DNA from: Streptococcus sp. LQJ-218
Lineage (GTDB): Bacteria; Bacillota; Bacilli; Lactobacillales; Streptococcaceae
DNA: 64,000 nucleotides
Direction of reading: 5' to 3'
NCBI RefSeq assembly: GCF_003428885.1
Contig: NZ_QQRU01000003.1
Location: forward strand, 62,001-126,000
Shown: positions 54,573 through 64,000 of the stretch, piece by piece
Layout: each line of letters begins with the position of its first letter
Numbering within the stretch: the stretch's first letter is position 1
Translations under genes and position numbers: made by a program
Notes under the pieces: model-generated
Databases searched by the model: none
Seen by the model: the letters and a program-made list of their open reading frames with translations, nothing else
Told to the model about the DNA's origin: nothing

Positions 54573-55832
54573 TTAAAGTTCCACTGTCAAGACTTGACCT
54601 TGCTTCACAACTTGTTCTCCAGCAATATAGACATCATCAATATCACTGGATTTGACAGCATAAACCAGATGGGAAAGCATATTTTCTTGGGGTTGGAGAT
54701 GGATTTTTCCTTGTGGTTGAATGACGAGAAAATCTGCTTGTTTACCTACTTCCAGACTTCCTATCTGATTTTCTAGTCCTAGAACCTTAGCCCCTTCGAT
54801 TGTTAGTGCTTTGAGAGCTGTTTCGATCGGGAATTGGCTGGCATCCCCACTTTTCATCTTCTGAAGAAGAGCTGCAGTTCGTCCTTCCTCAAACATATCA
54901 AGATTGTTATTGGAAGCAACCGAATCTGTTGCAATTCCCACTGCTATTCCCGCTTTTTGGAGCTGGATTATTGGAGCGATTCCTGAGGCCAGTTTGAGAT
55001 TGCTGATAGGATTGTGCGCAATAGCCACTTGAGAGGTTGCCAAGCGTTCAATTTCTCTCTCGTTTAGTTCGACCCCATGAGCAAAGACAGACGGATGCTC
55101 TAAATAACCCAGTTCTTCTAGAAAGGCGAGGGGGCGTTTGCCGTATCGTTTCAGGATAATTCCTGACTCCTCCTTGGTCTCCGCCACATGGATATGGATA
55201 GGAATGTCCAGCTCTTTTGCCATATCTAAGCTTTCTTCCAGCAAGTCTCTACTACAGCTATAAGGAGAATGTGGAGCTACCATAACCTTGAAATTTGTAT
55301 TTTCACATCCTAAGATTTCCTCTATAATGGCACGTGTTCTGCTTATGGTCTCAGCAGTTGTCTCTGCCTCTGAAGAAAAGAGAGTCGGTGAGAAATAACA
55401 ACGCATCTTGGAATCTTTCACTGCCTGATAAATCTGCTCAATATCTACACCATTAGGATTATACATATCATTAAAGGTTGTTGTTCCTGACTGGAGCATC
55501 TCTGTCAGAGCTTCTTTGACCGCCTTGGTAGTCATATCGGGAGTAAACTCAGCTTCTGCTGGCCAGATATAGTCATTGAGCCATTCATGGAGATTGCTAT
55601 CATCTCTAATTCCTCTCAATCCTGTCATAGCAGAGTGGGTATGGCAATTGATCAAACCAGGCATGATCCAGGCTCCCTGATAGTCTATAATCTGCTCAGC
55701 TTGCTCTATAATCTCTTGCTCCTCTTGGCCGACATAGACGATTTGAGAATCCTTAACAGCCAAGATACCATCCAGATGCACATGGAAATTTTGGTCACAA
55801 GTCACGATATTTGCATGCTGATAGACTTTCAT
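54573..55832 (-). CDS. Amidohydrolase, TRZ/ATZ (MtaD/SAH deaminase-like) family
   Basis: A 419-residue metal-dependent hydrolase. Metal ligands are HTH in PGLINCHTHSAMTGLRG near residue 60, H in IPIHIHVAETKEE and D in GIATDSVASNNNLDM. The pattern HNPISNLKLASGIAP belongs to S-adenosylhomocysteine/5'-methylthioadenosine deaminases. Related enzymes act on guanine or atrazine-like compounds, so the substrate is not certain. It is monocistronic, between rplJL and a BOX. Confidence 0.85.
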   Translation of the reverse strand: MKVYQHANIVTCDQNFHVHLDGILAVKDSQIVYVGQEEQEIIEQAEQIIDYQGAWIMPGLINCHTHSAMTGLRGIRDDSNLHEWLNDYIWPAEAEFTPDMTTKAVKEALTEMLQSGTTTFNDMYNPNGVDIEQIYQAVKDSKMRCYFSPTLFSSEAETTAETISRTRAIIEEILGCENTNFKVMVAPHSPYSCSRDLLEESLDMAKELDIPIHIHVAETKEESGIILKRYGKRPLAFLEELGYLEHPSVFAHGVELNEREIERLATSQVAIAHNPISNLKLASGIAPIIQLQKAGIAVGIATDSVASNNNLDMFEEGRTAALLQKMKSGDASQFPIETALKALTIEGAKVLGLENQIGSLEVGKQADFLVIQPQGKIHLQPQENMLSHLVYAVKSSDIDDVYIAGEQVVKQGQVLTVEL

Positions 55833-55859
55833 TATAGGCTCCTTTTCTAAAAGACAATT

Positions 55860-56057
55860 TATACTCTTCTAAAATCACTTCAAACCACGCCTGCTTTGCC
55901 TTGCCGTAGATATTTGAGCTGACTTCGTCAGTCTTATCTATAACCTCAAAGCGGTGCTCTGAGCTGACTTCGTCAGTCTTTTCTACAACCTCAAAACAGT
56001 GTTTTGAGCAACCTACGGCTAGCTTCCTAGTTCTCACTTTAAGTTTCATTGAGTATG
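55860..56057. repeat. BOX element with two boxB units
   Basis: It lies in reverse orientation: boxA end ATACTCTTCTAAAATCACTT first and boxC end CATTGAGTATGA last. The boxB core (GAGCTGACTTCGTCAGTCTT-like) occurs twice, at about 55917 and 55962. The start of the amidohydrolase lies just outside. Confidence 0.9.
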
Positions 56058-56085
56058 ACAGTGAATAATTTTTCTAGCTATTGTA

Positions 56086-56118
56086 ACAAAAAAGTCACCC
56101 AAAGGCAACTTTTTTTGT
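56086..56118 (-). terminator. Terminator of the ABC exporter operon
   Basis: AAAAAGTTGCC pairs with GGTGACTTTTT around TTTG, followed by TTGTTAC on the minus strand. Confidence 0.65.
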
Positions 56119-56143
56119 CCATAAGATTTCAAAGTAGATAAGA

Positions 56144-57892
56144 TTATTCAGAACTAAAAGCTGCAGCTTGCTGCATTTGGTAATACTTGCCCTTTCTTTC
56201 CATGAGTTCCTTATGATTGCCATGCTCCACGATGTCGCCATCCACCAAGACAAGAATCAAATCCGCATCCTGAATGGTTGACAAGCGATGGGCGATGATA
56301 AAACTTGTGCGCCCCTTCATGAGTTTTGCAAAGGCATCTTGAACGAGTACTTCAGTCCGTGTATCAATGGAAGAAGTCGCCTCATCTAAGATAAGAATCT
56401 TGGGAATAGCCAGAAAGACTCGGGCAATGGTCAAAAGCTGGGCTTGACCAACAGAGAGAGATTCTCCAGCATTTTCCAACTTGGTATCATAGCCTTGAGG
56501 TAACTGTTGGATGAAAAAATCTGCATTGGCTGCTTTGGCAGCGGCAATAACCTGCTCTCGACTTGCTCCAGGATTGCCAAAAGCAATATTATCATGAATG
56601 GTTCCTTGCTTGAGCCAAGTTTCTTGAAGTACCATCCCAAACTGCTGTCGAAAAGAAGCTCGAGCATAATCATAAATGGAACGACCATCTAGCAAAATAT
56701 CTCCTGAGTTAATAGGATAAAAACGCATGAGGAGATTGATAAGGGTTGATTTTCCAGCACCTGTCGGCCCAACGATAGCCACCTTGCTACCAGCTGGAAT
56801 ATCAATAGATAAATCCTTAATCAAAATCTTTTCAGGTTGGTAGCCAAAAGTTACATATTTAAAGGAAATAGCTCCCTTGACTTGGTCACTGGTCAAATCT
56901 TCTTTACCACTTTCAGCCACCTCAGGACTTTCTAAGACAGCATAGACACGTTCTGCACAAGCGAGAGCACTTTGCAACTCAGCTAACACTGAAGAAATAT
57001 CGTTAAAAGGCTTGGTATACTGTTGAACATAGTTCAAAAAAGTCACTAAGCGTCCAATGGTCAAGGTAGAGCCTATCATGATACGATAAGCTCCCACTCC
57101 AGCTAGAAGGGCATAAATGAGTGCATTGACAAAGCGAGTTGAAGGGTTGACCGTTGAAGAATAAAAGATAGCTGACTGCGAATAACCTGAGTAGTTGTCA
57201 TTAGCCTCACGCAGCCTTTGGATAAATTCTGCCTGAGCATTAAAGGACTGGATAATCGTCTGCTGGCTAAGCGATTCTTCAATCAACTGAGTCTGAATCC
57301 CCCTCGTCTCTGTTTGCTTCTGAAAGAGATGATAGGAGCGTTTGGCAATAAAGCGTGAAATCACCATAGACAGTGGCGTCAACAACAAAACTAAGAAAGT
57401 CATGAGGAGATTAATCTGAAGCATGGCTAGAATACTAACCAAAATCATCAAGACGCCAATGAAGAATTGGTTAAAAATCATGGTCAAGCCAGCTGCTAAC
57501 TGTTCAATGTCTGTGGTTACACGACTGACCATCTCCCCACTGCCTTGCCGATCCACAAAGGCAATCGGTAAACGATGGAGCTTATGGATGATTCGCTCTC
57601 GCAAGTCTTTGGCATAAGAAAAGATTAGACGATTGTAGAGGAGAGGATTGACCCACTGCACAAGGGTATTTCCTATGACCACCAAAATCATTTGGATAAA
57701 AATCTGCCAAAAAACTGGTGCAGAGCCAACTACCAGGACTTGGTCTATGACCTGTCCAATCAGGATAGGTAGATAAATTGATAAGCCAACTTGGACAATA
57801 GTTCCTAGAAAGGCTAGGAAAAGGAGGAAGGGATGACTTGCTAAATCTACGGCTAAACGTTTAAGCGTTTGGTTTGCAGTTTGTCGTCTCAT
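56144..57892 (-). CDS. Heterodimeric ABC exporter, subunit B
   Basis: A 582-residue half-transporter with six membrane helices followed by an ATPase domain. Walker A is GPTGAGKST, the X-loop region TWLKQGTIHDNIAFG, signature LSVGQAQLLTIA and Walker B ILILDEATSSID. The signature is LSVGQ rather than LSGGQ, a common feature of one site in asymmetric exporters. The ATG at 57890-57892 with AAAGGAGG ahead is used; it starts two bases before the partner's stop codon ends. The substrate is unknown, probably drugs or lipids. Confidence 0.88.
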   Translation of the reverse strand: MRRQTANQTLKRLAVDLASHPFLLFLAFLGTIVQVGLSIYLPILIGQVIDQVLVVGSAPVFWQIFIQMILVVIGNTLVQWVNPLLYNRLIFSYAKDLRERIIHKLHRLPIAFVDRQGSGEMVSRVTTDIEQLAAGLTMIFNQFFIGVLMILVSILAMLQINLLMTFLVLLLTPLSMVISRFIAKRSYHLFQKQTETRGIQTQLIEESLSQQTIIQSFNAQAEFIQRLREANDNYSGYSQSAIFYSSTVNPSTRFVNALIYALLAGVGAYRIMIGSTLTIGRLVTFLNYVQQYTKPFNDISSVLAELQSALACAERVYAVLESPEVAESGKEDLTSDQVKGAISFKYVTFGYQPEKILIKDLSIDIPAGSKVAIVGPTGAGKSTLINLLMRFYPINSGDILLDGRSIYDYARASFRQQFGMVLQETWLKQGTIHDNIAFGNPGASREQVIAAAKAANADFFIQQLPQGYDTKLENAGESLSVGQAQLLTIARVFLAIPKILILDEATSSIDTRTEVLVQDAFAKLMKGRTSFIIAHRLSTIQDADLILVLVDGDIVEHGNHKELMERKGKYYQMQQAAAFSSE

Positions 57893-57893
57893 G

Positions 57894-59618
57894 CTAGTCC
57901 TCCTTTCCGTGTTGAGATGCATTGATTTCGCGATAAACTTGACTAGATTTCATCAAGTCCTCGTGCTTACCTATGGCTAGTAACTCACCTTTTTCTAAGA
58001 GGAGAATCTGGTCAGCCATCTGTAAAGTCGAGGTTCGTTGAGAAATCAAAATTAAGCTCGTATTTGGCAGATTTTCTCGGATAGCTTTCAAGAGCTTGGA
58101 CTCGGTAATAGTGTCGAGGGCCGAAGTCGCATCATCTAAGATGAGAAAAGGAGCCTGACGCAAGACTGCTCGTGCGATAGACAGCCTTTGTTTTTGTCCA
58201 CCTGAGAAATTTCGTCCTCCTACCTCAACTAGGGCATCCAAAAGTCCTTCCTTATCACTGACAAAATCATTTGCTTGCGCAATCTCCAAAGCCTGCCAGA
58301 GTTCTTGGTCATATACTTCTTGATTGAAACCCAAAGTCAAGTTGGAACGAATAGTTCCCTTAAAGAGCTCGACTTTTTGAGGCACATAGGCAATCCAAGA
58401 CCGCCACTCCTCCAAATTAAGAGGACTACGTCCATCTCGATAAAGGTCAATGCTCCCCTTGTCTGCTGTATAAAGTCCAAGGATGAGTTGCACCAAGCTT
58501 GACTTACCGGAACCCGTTCCCCCAATGATACCCAGGATTTGTCCTTGAGTCATACCAAAGGAAATATCTCTCAGAGAAGGCTGGGCCGCATCAGGATAGG
58601 TAAAGGTTAGTTCTTGGACTTGTAAAACCTGATTGCTGGTAGTTTGCTTTTGTTCTAATTCTGAATGGATGTCTTCTGGAGCTTCGGCAAAGACTTCCTC
58701 AATTCGCTTAGCTGAGATATAGGATTGGTTGAGAGAATTTATCAGCATAGCTAGTTTGACCAATTCCACCAAAATCTGCAAGAGGTAATTGATAAGGGCA
58801 ATGAGAGCACCTTGACTGAGCAAGCCTCCTTGAATAGAAATATAGCTCTGCCAGATAATAAAAAGAAGAGTTCCATTGACAATCAGATAGGTCAAAGGGG
58901 TTAATAAACTAGACCAGAAACCTGTCTTTTCTTGTAATCTAGCATAGACTTGGTTAAGAGTTTGAAAAATCTGTAACTCTCGTTTTTCTTGACCAAAAGC
59001 ACGAATAACTCTCATCCCTTGTAATTGCTGGCGTGTTTCCTGAACTAGTTGGTCCGTTTTCTTTCTGAGACTACTGTAGAGAGGATTAACCAATCGAGAG
59101 AGCCCTACAATGACGATGGTCAAAATGACAACCATGACCAAGAACCAAAAAGTCAGCTCAGCTGAGATGCGATAGGCCATAAAGATAGCCCCAAAAACGA
59201 TAATGGGCGCTCGCAAAAAGAGACGCAGAAATTGATTGATACCAGTCTGAATCTGATAGGTGTCCGAAGTCAAGCGAGTCACCAAGCTCGAAGTTGTCAG
59301 CCGGTCTCTGCTGTCCTTGGGCAATGAAAGAATATGACGATAAAGGTCGTTTGTCAGTTCCTTGGTAAACCCAACCGCAGCCTTAGCTGAGTAAAACTGA
59401 GCTACCAAGGCCACTACAACGCCAATCATTGCAAAGATAAGGAGCAAACCAATCTGCATCCAGAGATGACCCTGATTTTTCTGGGGCAAGGATTGGTCAA
59501 CAATTCCAGCAATCACCATAGGAACCAAGAGCTCAAACACAGCTTCTAGTAACTTGAACAAGGGTGCTAAAATTGATTCCTTGATGTAGGGTTTAAAGTA
59601 AGATAATAGGTGTTTCAT
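57894..59618 (-). CDS. Heterodimeric ABC exporter, subunit A
   Basis: A 574-residue half-transporter: six helices, then an ATPase with Walker A GGTGSGKSS, Q-loop AYVPQKVELFKGTIRSNL, signature FSGGQKQRLSIA and Walker B LILDDATSALD. Here the residue after Walker B is Asp rather than the catalytic Glu (DDA instead of DEA), so this site is degenerate, as in heterodimers such as LmrCD and PatAB. It is the first gene of the pair. Confidence 0.88.
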   Translation of the reverse strand: MKHLLSYFKPYIKESILAPLFKLLEAVFELLVPMVIAGIVDQSLPQKNQGHLWMQIGLLLIFAMIGVVVALVAQFYSAKAAVGFTKELTNDLYRHILSLPKDSRDRLTTSSLVTRLTSDTYQIQTGINQFLRLFLRAPIIVFGAIFMAYRISAELTFWFLVMVVILTIVIVGLSRLVNPLYSSLRKKTDQLVQETRQQLQGMRVIRAFGQEKRELQIFQTLNQVYARLQEKTGFWSSLLTPLTYLIVNGTLLFIIWQSYISIQGGLLSQGALIALINYLLQILVELVKLAMLINSLNQSYISAKRIEEVFAEAPEDIHSELEQKQTTSNQVLQVQELTFTYPDAAQPSLRDISFGMTQGQILGIIGGTGSGKSSLVQLILGLYTADKGSIDLYRDGRSPLNLEEWRSWIAYVPQKVELFKGTIRSNLTLGFNQEVYDQELWQALEIAQANDFVSDKEGLLDALVEVGGRNFSGGQKQRLSIARAVLRQAPFLILDDATSALDTITESKLLKAIRENLPNTSLILISQRTSTLQMADQILLLEKGELLAIGKHEDLMKSSQVYREINASQHGKED

Positions 59619-59678
59619 AAATCCCTTCTATTCGTTTTCTAGAAATGAAGAAAGTGGGAAGCACCCACCCTCTATGAT

Positions 59679-60617
59679 TTATTTGTTTAAGTAAGGTAGT
59701 AGATAGCCATATCCTGCTTCTTCCATCTCATCCTTGGCCACAAAGCGCAAGGAAGCAGAATTTATACAGTAACGGAGGCCACCTAATTCCCGAGGTCCAT
59801 CTGTGAAAACATGACCCAAGTGAGCATTTCCTGACCGAGAACGAACTTCGATTCGCTCCATTCCATGGCTGAGATCCTTGTAATAATGAATCAATTCCTT
59901 GGAAATTGGACGACTAAAGCTTGGCCAACCACAACCTGAGGCAAACTTATCCTTGGCAAAAAAGAGTGGCTCACCCGTCGTAATATCTACATAAATCCCT
60001 TCTTCAAAGGTTTGGTCATAGGCATTGGTAAATGGAGCCTCTGTAGCAGCTTTTTGGGTAACACGATAGGATTCTTCTGATAAGCTTTCCTTTAACACTT
60101 CTTGGCTAGGCTTTTCATAGTTAGAGGCATCAATCAATGGCTTCTCAGCATCGGTCACATCGATATGACAGTAACCCGAAGGATTCTTCTTAAGATAGTC
60201 TTGGTGATAGTCTTCAGCTAAAATATAGTGGCGAAGTTTCTCCACCTCTACTGCAATCTTTCGCCCAAGCATGCGCTCCTGTTCCTGCACCACTGTGTAG
60301 ATAGCTGGCAGATCAGTTTCATCTTGGTAATAAATTCCGGTCCGATATTGGCGACCACGGTCATTCCCTTGCTGATTGATTGACAAGGGGTCGATGACAC
60401 GGAAATAATAAAGCAAAATTTCTCTAAGTGACACTGCTTTCTCATCGTAAATCACTTGAACTGTTTCTGCATGGTCTGTTTCTTTGATCAACTGGTAATT
60501 GGTCGTTTCGACTTGACCATTAGCGTAGCCGACACTGGTAGCTAGCACTCCAGAAATGCGTGAAAAATATTCCTCTAAACCCCAAAAACAACCACCTGCT
60601 AGATAAATTTCTGCCAT
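59679..60617 (-). CDS. msrAB: Cytoplasmic MsrA-MsrB fusion (methionine sulfoxide reductase)
   Basis: A 312-residue fusion. The N-terminal MsrA domain has the catalytic motif [11 protein letters not shown] at residues 8-18. The C-terminal MsrB domain has [25 protein letters not shown] and the catalytic cysteine in [11 protein letters not shown]. It repairs both S and R methionine sulfoxides. No signal peptide is present, so it is the cytoplasmic form, unlike the exported pneumococcal paralogue. The zinc cysteines of some MsrB proteins are absent. Confidence 0.95.
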   Translation of the reverse strand: MAEIYLAGGCFWGLEEYFSRISGVLATSVGYANGQVETTNYQLIKETDHAETVQVIYDEKAVSLREILLYYFRVIDPLSINQQGNDRGRQYRTGIYYQDETDLPAIYTVVQEQERMLGRKIAVEVEKLRHYILAEDYHQDYLKKNPSGYCHIDVTDAEKPLIDASNYEKPSQEVLKESLSEESYRVTQKAATEAPFTNAYDQTFEEGIYVDITTGEPLFFAKDKFASGCGWPSFSRPISKELIHYYKDLSHGMERIEVRSRSGNAHLGHVFTDGPRELGGLRYCINSASLRFVAKDEMEEAGYGYLLPYLNK

Positions 60618-60646
60618 CTTTATTTCTCCTTTATCAAGTTTTTAAC

Positions 60647-60806
60647 TAATACTCTTTGAAAATCTCTTTAAACCACTTCAGCGTCCATCTGCAACCTCAA
60701 AGCAGTGCTTTGAGCTGACTTCGTCAGTTCTATCCACAACCTCAAAACAGTGTTTTGAGGTTGTGGATAGCTTCCTAGTTTGCTCTTTGATTTTCATTGA
60801 GTATAA
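60647..60806. repeat. BOX element with a perfect 41-base palindrome
   Basis: Reverse orientation, from TAATACTCTTTGAAAATCTC to GATTTTCATTGAGTATA. Positions 60730-60748 and 60752-60770 are exact reverse complements of 19 bases around AGT. In other copies the right side reads CAACCT-GCGGCTAG instead. Confidence 0.92.
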
Positions 60807-60823
60807 ACTTCTTTTCAAAAAAA

Positions 60824-60866
60824 GGATAGGAAGCCCTCTGGTCGAAAGTTTCCCCATCCTATCATC
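60824..60866 (-). terminator. thrB terminator (weak)
   Basis: ATAGGATGGGG pairs imperfectly with CTTCCTATCC and is followed by TTTTTTTG on the minus strand. Confidence 0.5.
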
Positions 60867-60872
60867 TATTCT

Positions 60873-61742
60873 TTATTTTGCTTCGACACGAACACCTTGG
60901 GTGTCAACTTTCAAGTCATGAAGTTTGCCTTTGAAAGGCTGCTTTTCTAATTCTGCCTTAATCGTTGGCATCTTGTCATGAGAAGCCAATACCATAACTG
61001 TTGGCCCAGCACCAGAGAGGTAGGTTGCATAGGCACCATTTTCTTTGGCTACTTGCTTAATCGTCGCAAATTCTCTCACCAAGTCCTGACGATAGCGCTC
61101 GTGGAAGAGATCTCCTTCAATTGCTTGCCCAGCAGTCACCATGTCTCCTGCCAACAAGGCCGCAACTGCCACATTGGCGATAGAACTGGCCGCAACAGCT
61201 TCCTTATAAGACAATTTTTTGGGCAAGACACCACGGCTGTCTCGAGTGCGCAATTCATAGTTTGGAATATAGGCTAGGAAATCACATTCTGGGAAATCTG
61301 CTACAATAGCAGAAACTTGTCCATCAACAGAGCTTGCAATAACGAGATTACCATAAATGGCTGGAGCCACATTGTCTGGATGCCCTTCAATCTTGGTCGC
61401 TAACTGCAATTTTTTATGGTCTGACAGATTGAGCTGGCCCAATTGATTTGCTAGTTCAATCCCAGCTACAATAACCGAGCTGGAAGAACCCAAACCACGT
61501 GCCAAAGGAACATCACTGGTCATTTTCAAACGTCTTGGCTGCAAGTCTGGTACAATTTGCAAAGCAATTTTGAGCAAGAGATTACGCTCGTCATGTGGAA
61601 TCCATTTGCCAATCTGGTGTTCAATCAACCACTCCTCTCGTTCTTCGCAGACCTCAATTTGAAGATACTTGGTTACAGCTACACCGACCGAGTCAAAACC
61701 TGGCCCGATATTGGCACTGGTTGCAGGTACAATAATCTTCAT
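60873..61742 (-). CDS. thrB: Homoserine kinase
   Basis: A 289-residue GHMP kinase. It starts [20 protein letters not shown], has the ATP motif [17 protein letters not shown] and the C-terminal GHMP part [14 protein letters not shown]. It phosphorylates homoserine in threonine synthesis. The start follows the hom stop by one base, so the two are coupled. Confidence 0.96.
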   Translation of the reverse strand: MKIIVPATSANIGPGFDSVGVAVTKYLQIEVCEEREEWLIEHQIGKWIPHDERNLLLKIALQIVPDLQPRRLKMTSDVPLARGLGSSSSVIVAGIELANQLGQLNLSDHKKLQLATKIEGHPDNVAPAIYGNLVIASSVDGQVSAIVADFPECDFLAYIPNYELRTRDSRGVLPKKLSYKEAVAASSIANVAVAALLAGDMVTAGQAIEGDLFHERYRQDLVREFATIKQVAKENGAYATYLSGAGPTVMVLASHDKMPTIKAELEKQPFKGKLHDLKVDTQGVRVEAK

Positions 61743-61743
61743 C

Positions 61744-63030
61744 TTATTCTCCTAACACCTTGAAGGTATTCAAGAGGTCAAATTCTGAAGCTTTGGCTAA
61801 CTCAGCTGAAACATTCTCAAGTTGTGCTTTATTGATTTTATGAGTAATAATCACAACACGCGCCTTGTCATCTTCTTTACCATCTTGGAGGATTTGCTTG
61901 AAGGAAATATCTTGAGCGTTAAAGATTTCAGCCAACTTCAAGACCTGACCTTTTGAGTCTGGAGCCAAGATTGAGAAGTAGTAATTAGCCTTAACATCCT
62001 CTGGATTAGCTAAGAGCAAGTCACGGCTATATTCGTTGAAGTCTTTGCCAATGGTACCATCATTTAAGCGACGAACGATACGGACAATATCTGCCACAAC
62101 ACTTGTTGCAGTTGGTTTTTGACCAGCACCTGGTCCATAGTACATAGACTCACCAATACCGATAGATTCTACAAAGACAGCGTTCATTACCCCATTCACG
62201 CTAGCAAGTGGGTGTGCTTTAGGAAGGAAGGTCGGAGTTACTTCTGCAGCAATACCTGAAGGAGTTTCTTCGATAGAACCAACCAATTTCACTACATAGC
62301 CAAGGTCTTGAGCCACAGCTACGTCTTCTGGTGTGATATTGCGGATTCCCTTGTGGGCTACATCGTCAAATGCTACCTTCATACCAAAAGCAAATTGGCT
62401 CAAAATCACCATCTTGTAGGCGGCATCAATCCCATCCACGTCATTTGTCGGGTCGCTTTCTGCAAATCCTAGTCGTTGCGCTTCCGCAAGAGCATCATCG
62501 TAAGACCAACCTTCTTCCACCATTTTGGTCATCATGAAGTTGGACGTTCCGTTAACCACTCCAAGCACGCGCGTGATTTTATCAGATGCCAAGGAATTTG
62601 CTAGCGTACGAAGAATTGGAATCCCACCAGCAACTGCTGCTTCGTAGTAAAGTGCTACCTTGTTAGCTTTAGCGATTTCTAGCAATTCTGCGCCATGGAC
62701 AGCCAAAAGATCCTTGTTAGCAGTAACAACGTGTTTTCCAGCTTCTAAGGCACGAGTGATAAAGGTCTTAGCAGGTTCGATACGCCCCATTAATTCCACT
62801 ACTATGGTAATGTCTGGATCTGATAAAATATCATCCACATTGGTGACAAAGTTAAAGTCATTCCCTGCCGCAAGCAAGCGATTCTTTTCATCTTCATCTT
62901 TGACCAACACCTTGGCAACTTCAATTTCTGAATGTGCTGATTGATTGATTTTTTCTCCATTTTCCTTTAGGAGGAAGGGCACGCCACTTGCAACGGTACC
63001 AAATCCTAGTAAAGCAATTTTAACTGTCAT
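61744..63030 (-). CDS. hom: Homoserine dehydrogenase
   Basis: A 428-residue enzyme. The dinucleotide motif is [11 protein letters not shown], the catalytic region includes [13 protein letters not shown] and [16 protein letters not shown], and [20 protein letters not shown] gives the substrate lysine/aspartate set. A C-terminal ACT domain ([20 protein letters not shown]) suggests threonine feedback. The ATG at 63028-63030 with GAGGAGA ahead is used. It forms the hom-thrB operon. Confidence 0.96.
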   Translation of the reverse strand: MTVKIALLGFGTVASGVPFLLKENGEKINQSAHSEIEVAKVLVKDEDEKNRLLAAGNDFNFVTNVDDILSDPDITIVVELMGRIEPAKTFITRALEAGKHVVTANKDLLAVHGAELLEIAKANKVALYYEAAVAGGIPILRTLANSLASDKITRVLGVVNGTSNFMMTKMVEEGWSYDDALAEAQRLGFAESDPTNDVDGIDAAYKMVILSQFAFGMKVAFDDVAHKGIRNITPEDVAVAQDLGYVVKLVGSIEETPSGIAAEVTPTFLPKAHPLASVNGVMNAVFVESIGIGESMYYGPGAGQKPTATSVVADIVRIVRRLNDGTIGKDFNEYSRDLLLANPEDVKANYYFSILAPDSKGQVLKLAEIFNAQDISFKQILQDGKEDDKARVVIITHKINKAQLENVSAELAKASEFDLLNTFKVLGE

Positions 63031-63119
63031 GTTTATCTCCTCGAAATTTTCTAATATAGTCATTATAACAGAATTTTGTGAAAATTCCTATTATAGTAAA
63101 TCACTCTTTCAGTCTAGAA

Positions 63120-63152
63120 AAGAAAAAACGAATCAGACGATTCGCTCTTCTT
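63120..63152 (-). terminator. mecA terminator
   Basis: GCGAATC pairs with GATTCGT around GTCT and is followed by TTTTTTC on the minus strand. Confidence 0.75.
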
Positions 63153-63181
63153 AAAATCTAGAAATAGCTTTCCAGAAAGGA

Positions 63182-63919
63182 TTATCTAATCTTTTGCAGA
63201 TTGAGTACGGCATCGTGATTCATCAAGACTTGACCATACTCTTGCAAGACTGAACGACTGATGTCACTATCGTCTGCAAACTCCCGCATACGGGCCAATA
63301 GCCAAGCTGGATACGGACTTGGATGATTTTCAATATCTACTAAAATAGTCAAATAATAGCGCTCATTCATCTTGTAGAGTTCAGAAGTTTCCATCTCAAA
63401 AGTCACTGTCTTGGCAAAAGCCACCAAGTCAGCTAATTTTTCAAAAGAAAGGATGTAATAGATGTAAGGCTCCTTCTTGTTTTCAATTTCTTGTTCATCC
63501 TGCTCTTGCTCTTCTTCCTTGGCTTCGACTTGCTCTAGAGATTGAATCGCTTCAATATCATCCTTAGTCTTGTCCGCGATACTTTTTTCCAGGGTTTTGA
63601 TAAATTCATCTGGCGACATTTGAGCTAATTCTTCCATATCTGGTAAATCCGATAAGTCTTCAAAATCTAGATTTTGGTCAATCTTTGATTTGGTTACAAA
63701 GACATCTACCTTATCAGGTTTTGGAGTTACACGGAAGCTCAACATGCCTGTATCCAAAAAGCTCTCCGGCATCTCTAATTCATCCAAGATAGCATAAAAG
63801 AACTCTTCTGTTTTTTCTTGAGGAACGAGAAAGTCAGCAATCTCCATTCCTCGATCCATCAAATCCTCTAAAGACATCGTGATTTTTAAAGTTGTATCAC
63901 TGATTTGTTTCATTTTCAT
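63182..63919 (-). CDS. mecA: MecA adaptor of the ClpCP protease
   Basis: A 245-residue adaptor. The N-terminal domain MKMKQISDTTLKITMSLEDL binds substrates, an acidic linker (EAKEEEQEQDEQEIENKK) follows, and the C-terminal domain YIYYILSFEKLADLVAFAKT binds ClpC. In streptococci MecA-ClpCP degrades ComX/ComW and limits competence. The ATG at 63917-63919 is used as it gives the known length. Confidence 0.92.
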   Translation of the reverse strand: MKMKQISDTTLKITMSLEDLMDRGMEIADFLVPQEKTEEFFYAILDELEMPESFLDTGMLSFRVTPKPDKVDVFVTKSKIDQNLDFEDLSDLPDMEELAQMSPDEFIKTLEKSIADKTKDDIEAIQSLEQVEAKEEEQEQDEQEIENKKEPYIYYILSFEKLADLVAFAKTVTFEMETSELYKMNERYYLTILVDIENHPSPYPAWLLARMREFADDSDISRSVLQEYGQVLMNHDAVLNLQKIR

Positions 63920-63950
63920 TGCTAGTAACCTCATACTTTCAGTTCTATCT

Positions 63951-63979
63951 ATTATACTAGATTTTTACGATTTTATCAA
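63951..63979 (-). promoter_or_regulatory. mecA promoter
   Basis: On the minus strand TTGATA (63974-63979) and TATAAT (63951-63956) are 17 bases apart, about 31 bases before the ATG. Confidence 0.75.
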
Positions 63980-64000
63980 AAGAATGAAGCGAGAATATGA

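Overview
The window is chromosomal DNA of a low-GC Gram-positive that fits the Streptococcus mitis/pneumoniae group. The evidence is six BOX repeats, the CiaRH two-component system, a SlrA-type cyclophilin lipoprotein, remnants of IS1167-like (ISL3) and IS630-Spn1-like elements, a ComX cin-box, and many proteins at the lengths known from pneumococcus (PepN 848, MetG 665, RlmN 361, MecA 245 residues). From memory, pneumococcal reference genomes do not place pyrDA next to gdhA, which favours S. mitis or a relative over S. pneumoniae; this needs a synteny check. Most genes lie on the minus strand.

Layout. 1-8.8 kb: 5' part of rodA, dinG, a U32 (TrhP1-like) gene, an HrtBA-like exporter, a DUF3270 gene and ciaRH. 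8.8-17.2 kb: pepN, then small metabolic genes (ASCH, lone PEP-utilising TIM barrel, GNAT, a frameshifted NUDIX gene, SDR, Tad2-like DUF2829, aldo-keto reductase, PadR plus membrane partner). 17.3-24.3 kb: metG, a MacAB-type peptide exporter and gor. 24.4-28.1 kb: a lactococcin-972-type bacteriocin module whose bacteriocin gene has lost its start codon. 28.3-32.7 kb: bioY, ydbC behind a cin-box, an ATP-cone protein, trmD-rimM and khpA-rpsP. 32.7-34.8 kb: gene debris, a BOX and a membrane-protein/XRE-regulator pair. 34.9-44.1 kb: slrA, an ABC-F gene, vanZ, rlmN, yutD, sodA, holA, pyrDA, gdhA. 44.1-53.3 kb: an accessory island between gdhA and rplL. 53.3-64 kb: rplJL with its leader, an amidohydrolase, a heterodimeric ABC exporter, msrAB, thrB-hom and mecA.

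The most interesting part is the AT-rich island at 44.6-51.5 kb. A short peptide gene is followed by a terminator, a ThiF/E1-like adenylating enzyme with an N-terminal RRE-like peptide-binding region, an HExxH membrane protease, two ABC ATPase/permease pairs and a CPBP protease gene. A divergent TetR gene faces the cluster. A 17-bp palindrome exactly fills the spacer of the biosynthetic promoter and a second one sits at the start site. This looks like a RiPP (modified peptide) cluster with no YcaO, LanM or radical SAM enzyme, and I cannot match it to a described product. It also looks partly decayed: the ThiF gene has an in-frame amber codon in the RRE region, the CPBP gene has two stops and a frameshift, and the peptide gene may have lost one base.

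Several signs of local mutation recur: a poly-A frameshift (NUDIX), a lost start codon (bacteriocin), and two places where an imperfect inverted repeat seems to have been converted into a perfect hairpin (52.4 kb in the IS remnant and 60.7 kb in a BOX). The IS remnant also carries two copies of a 59-bp hairpin-bearing repeat that I do not recognise. All family assignments come from reading motifs and from memory; no search was run.
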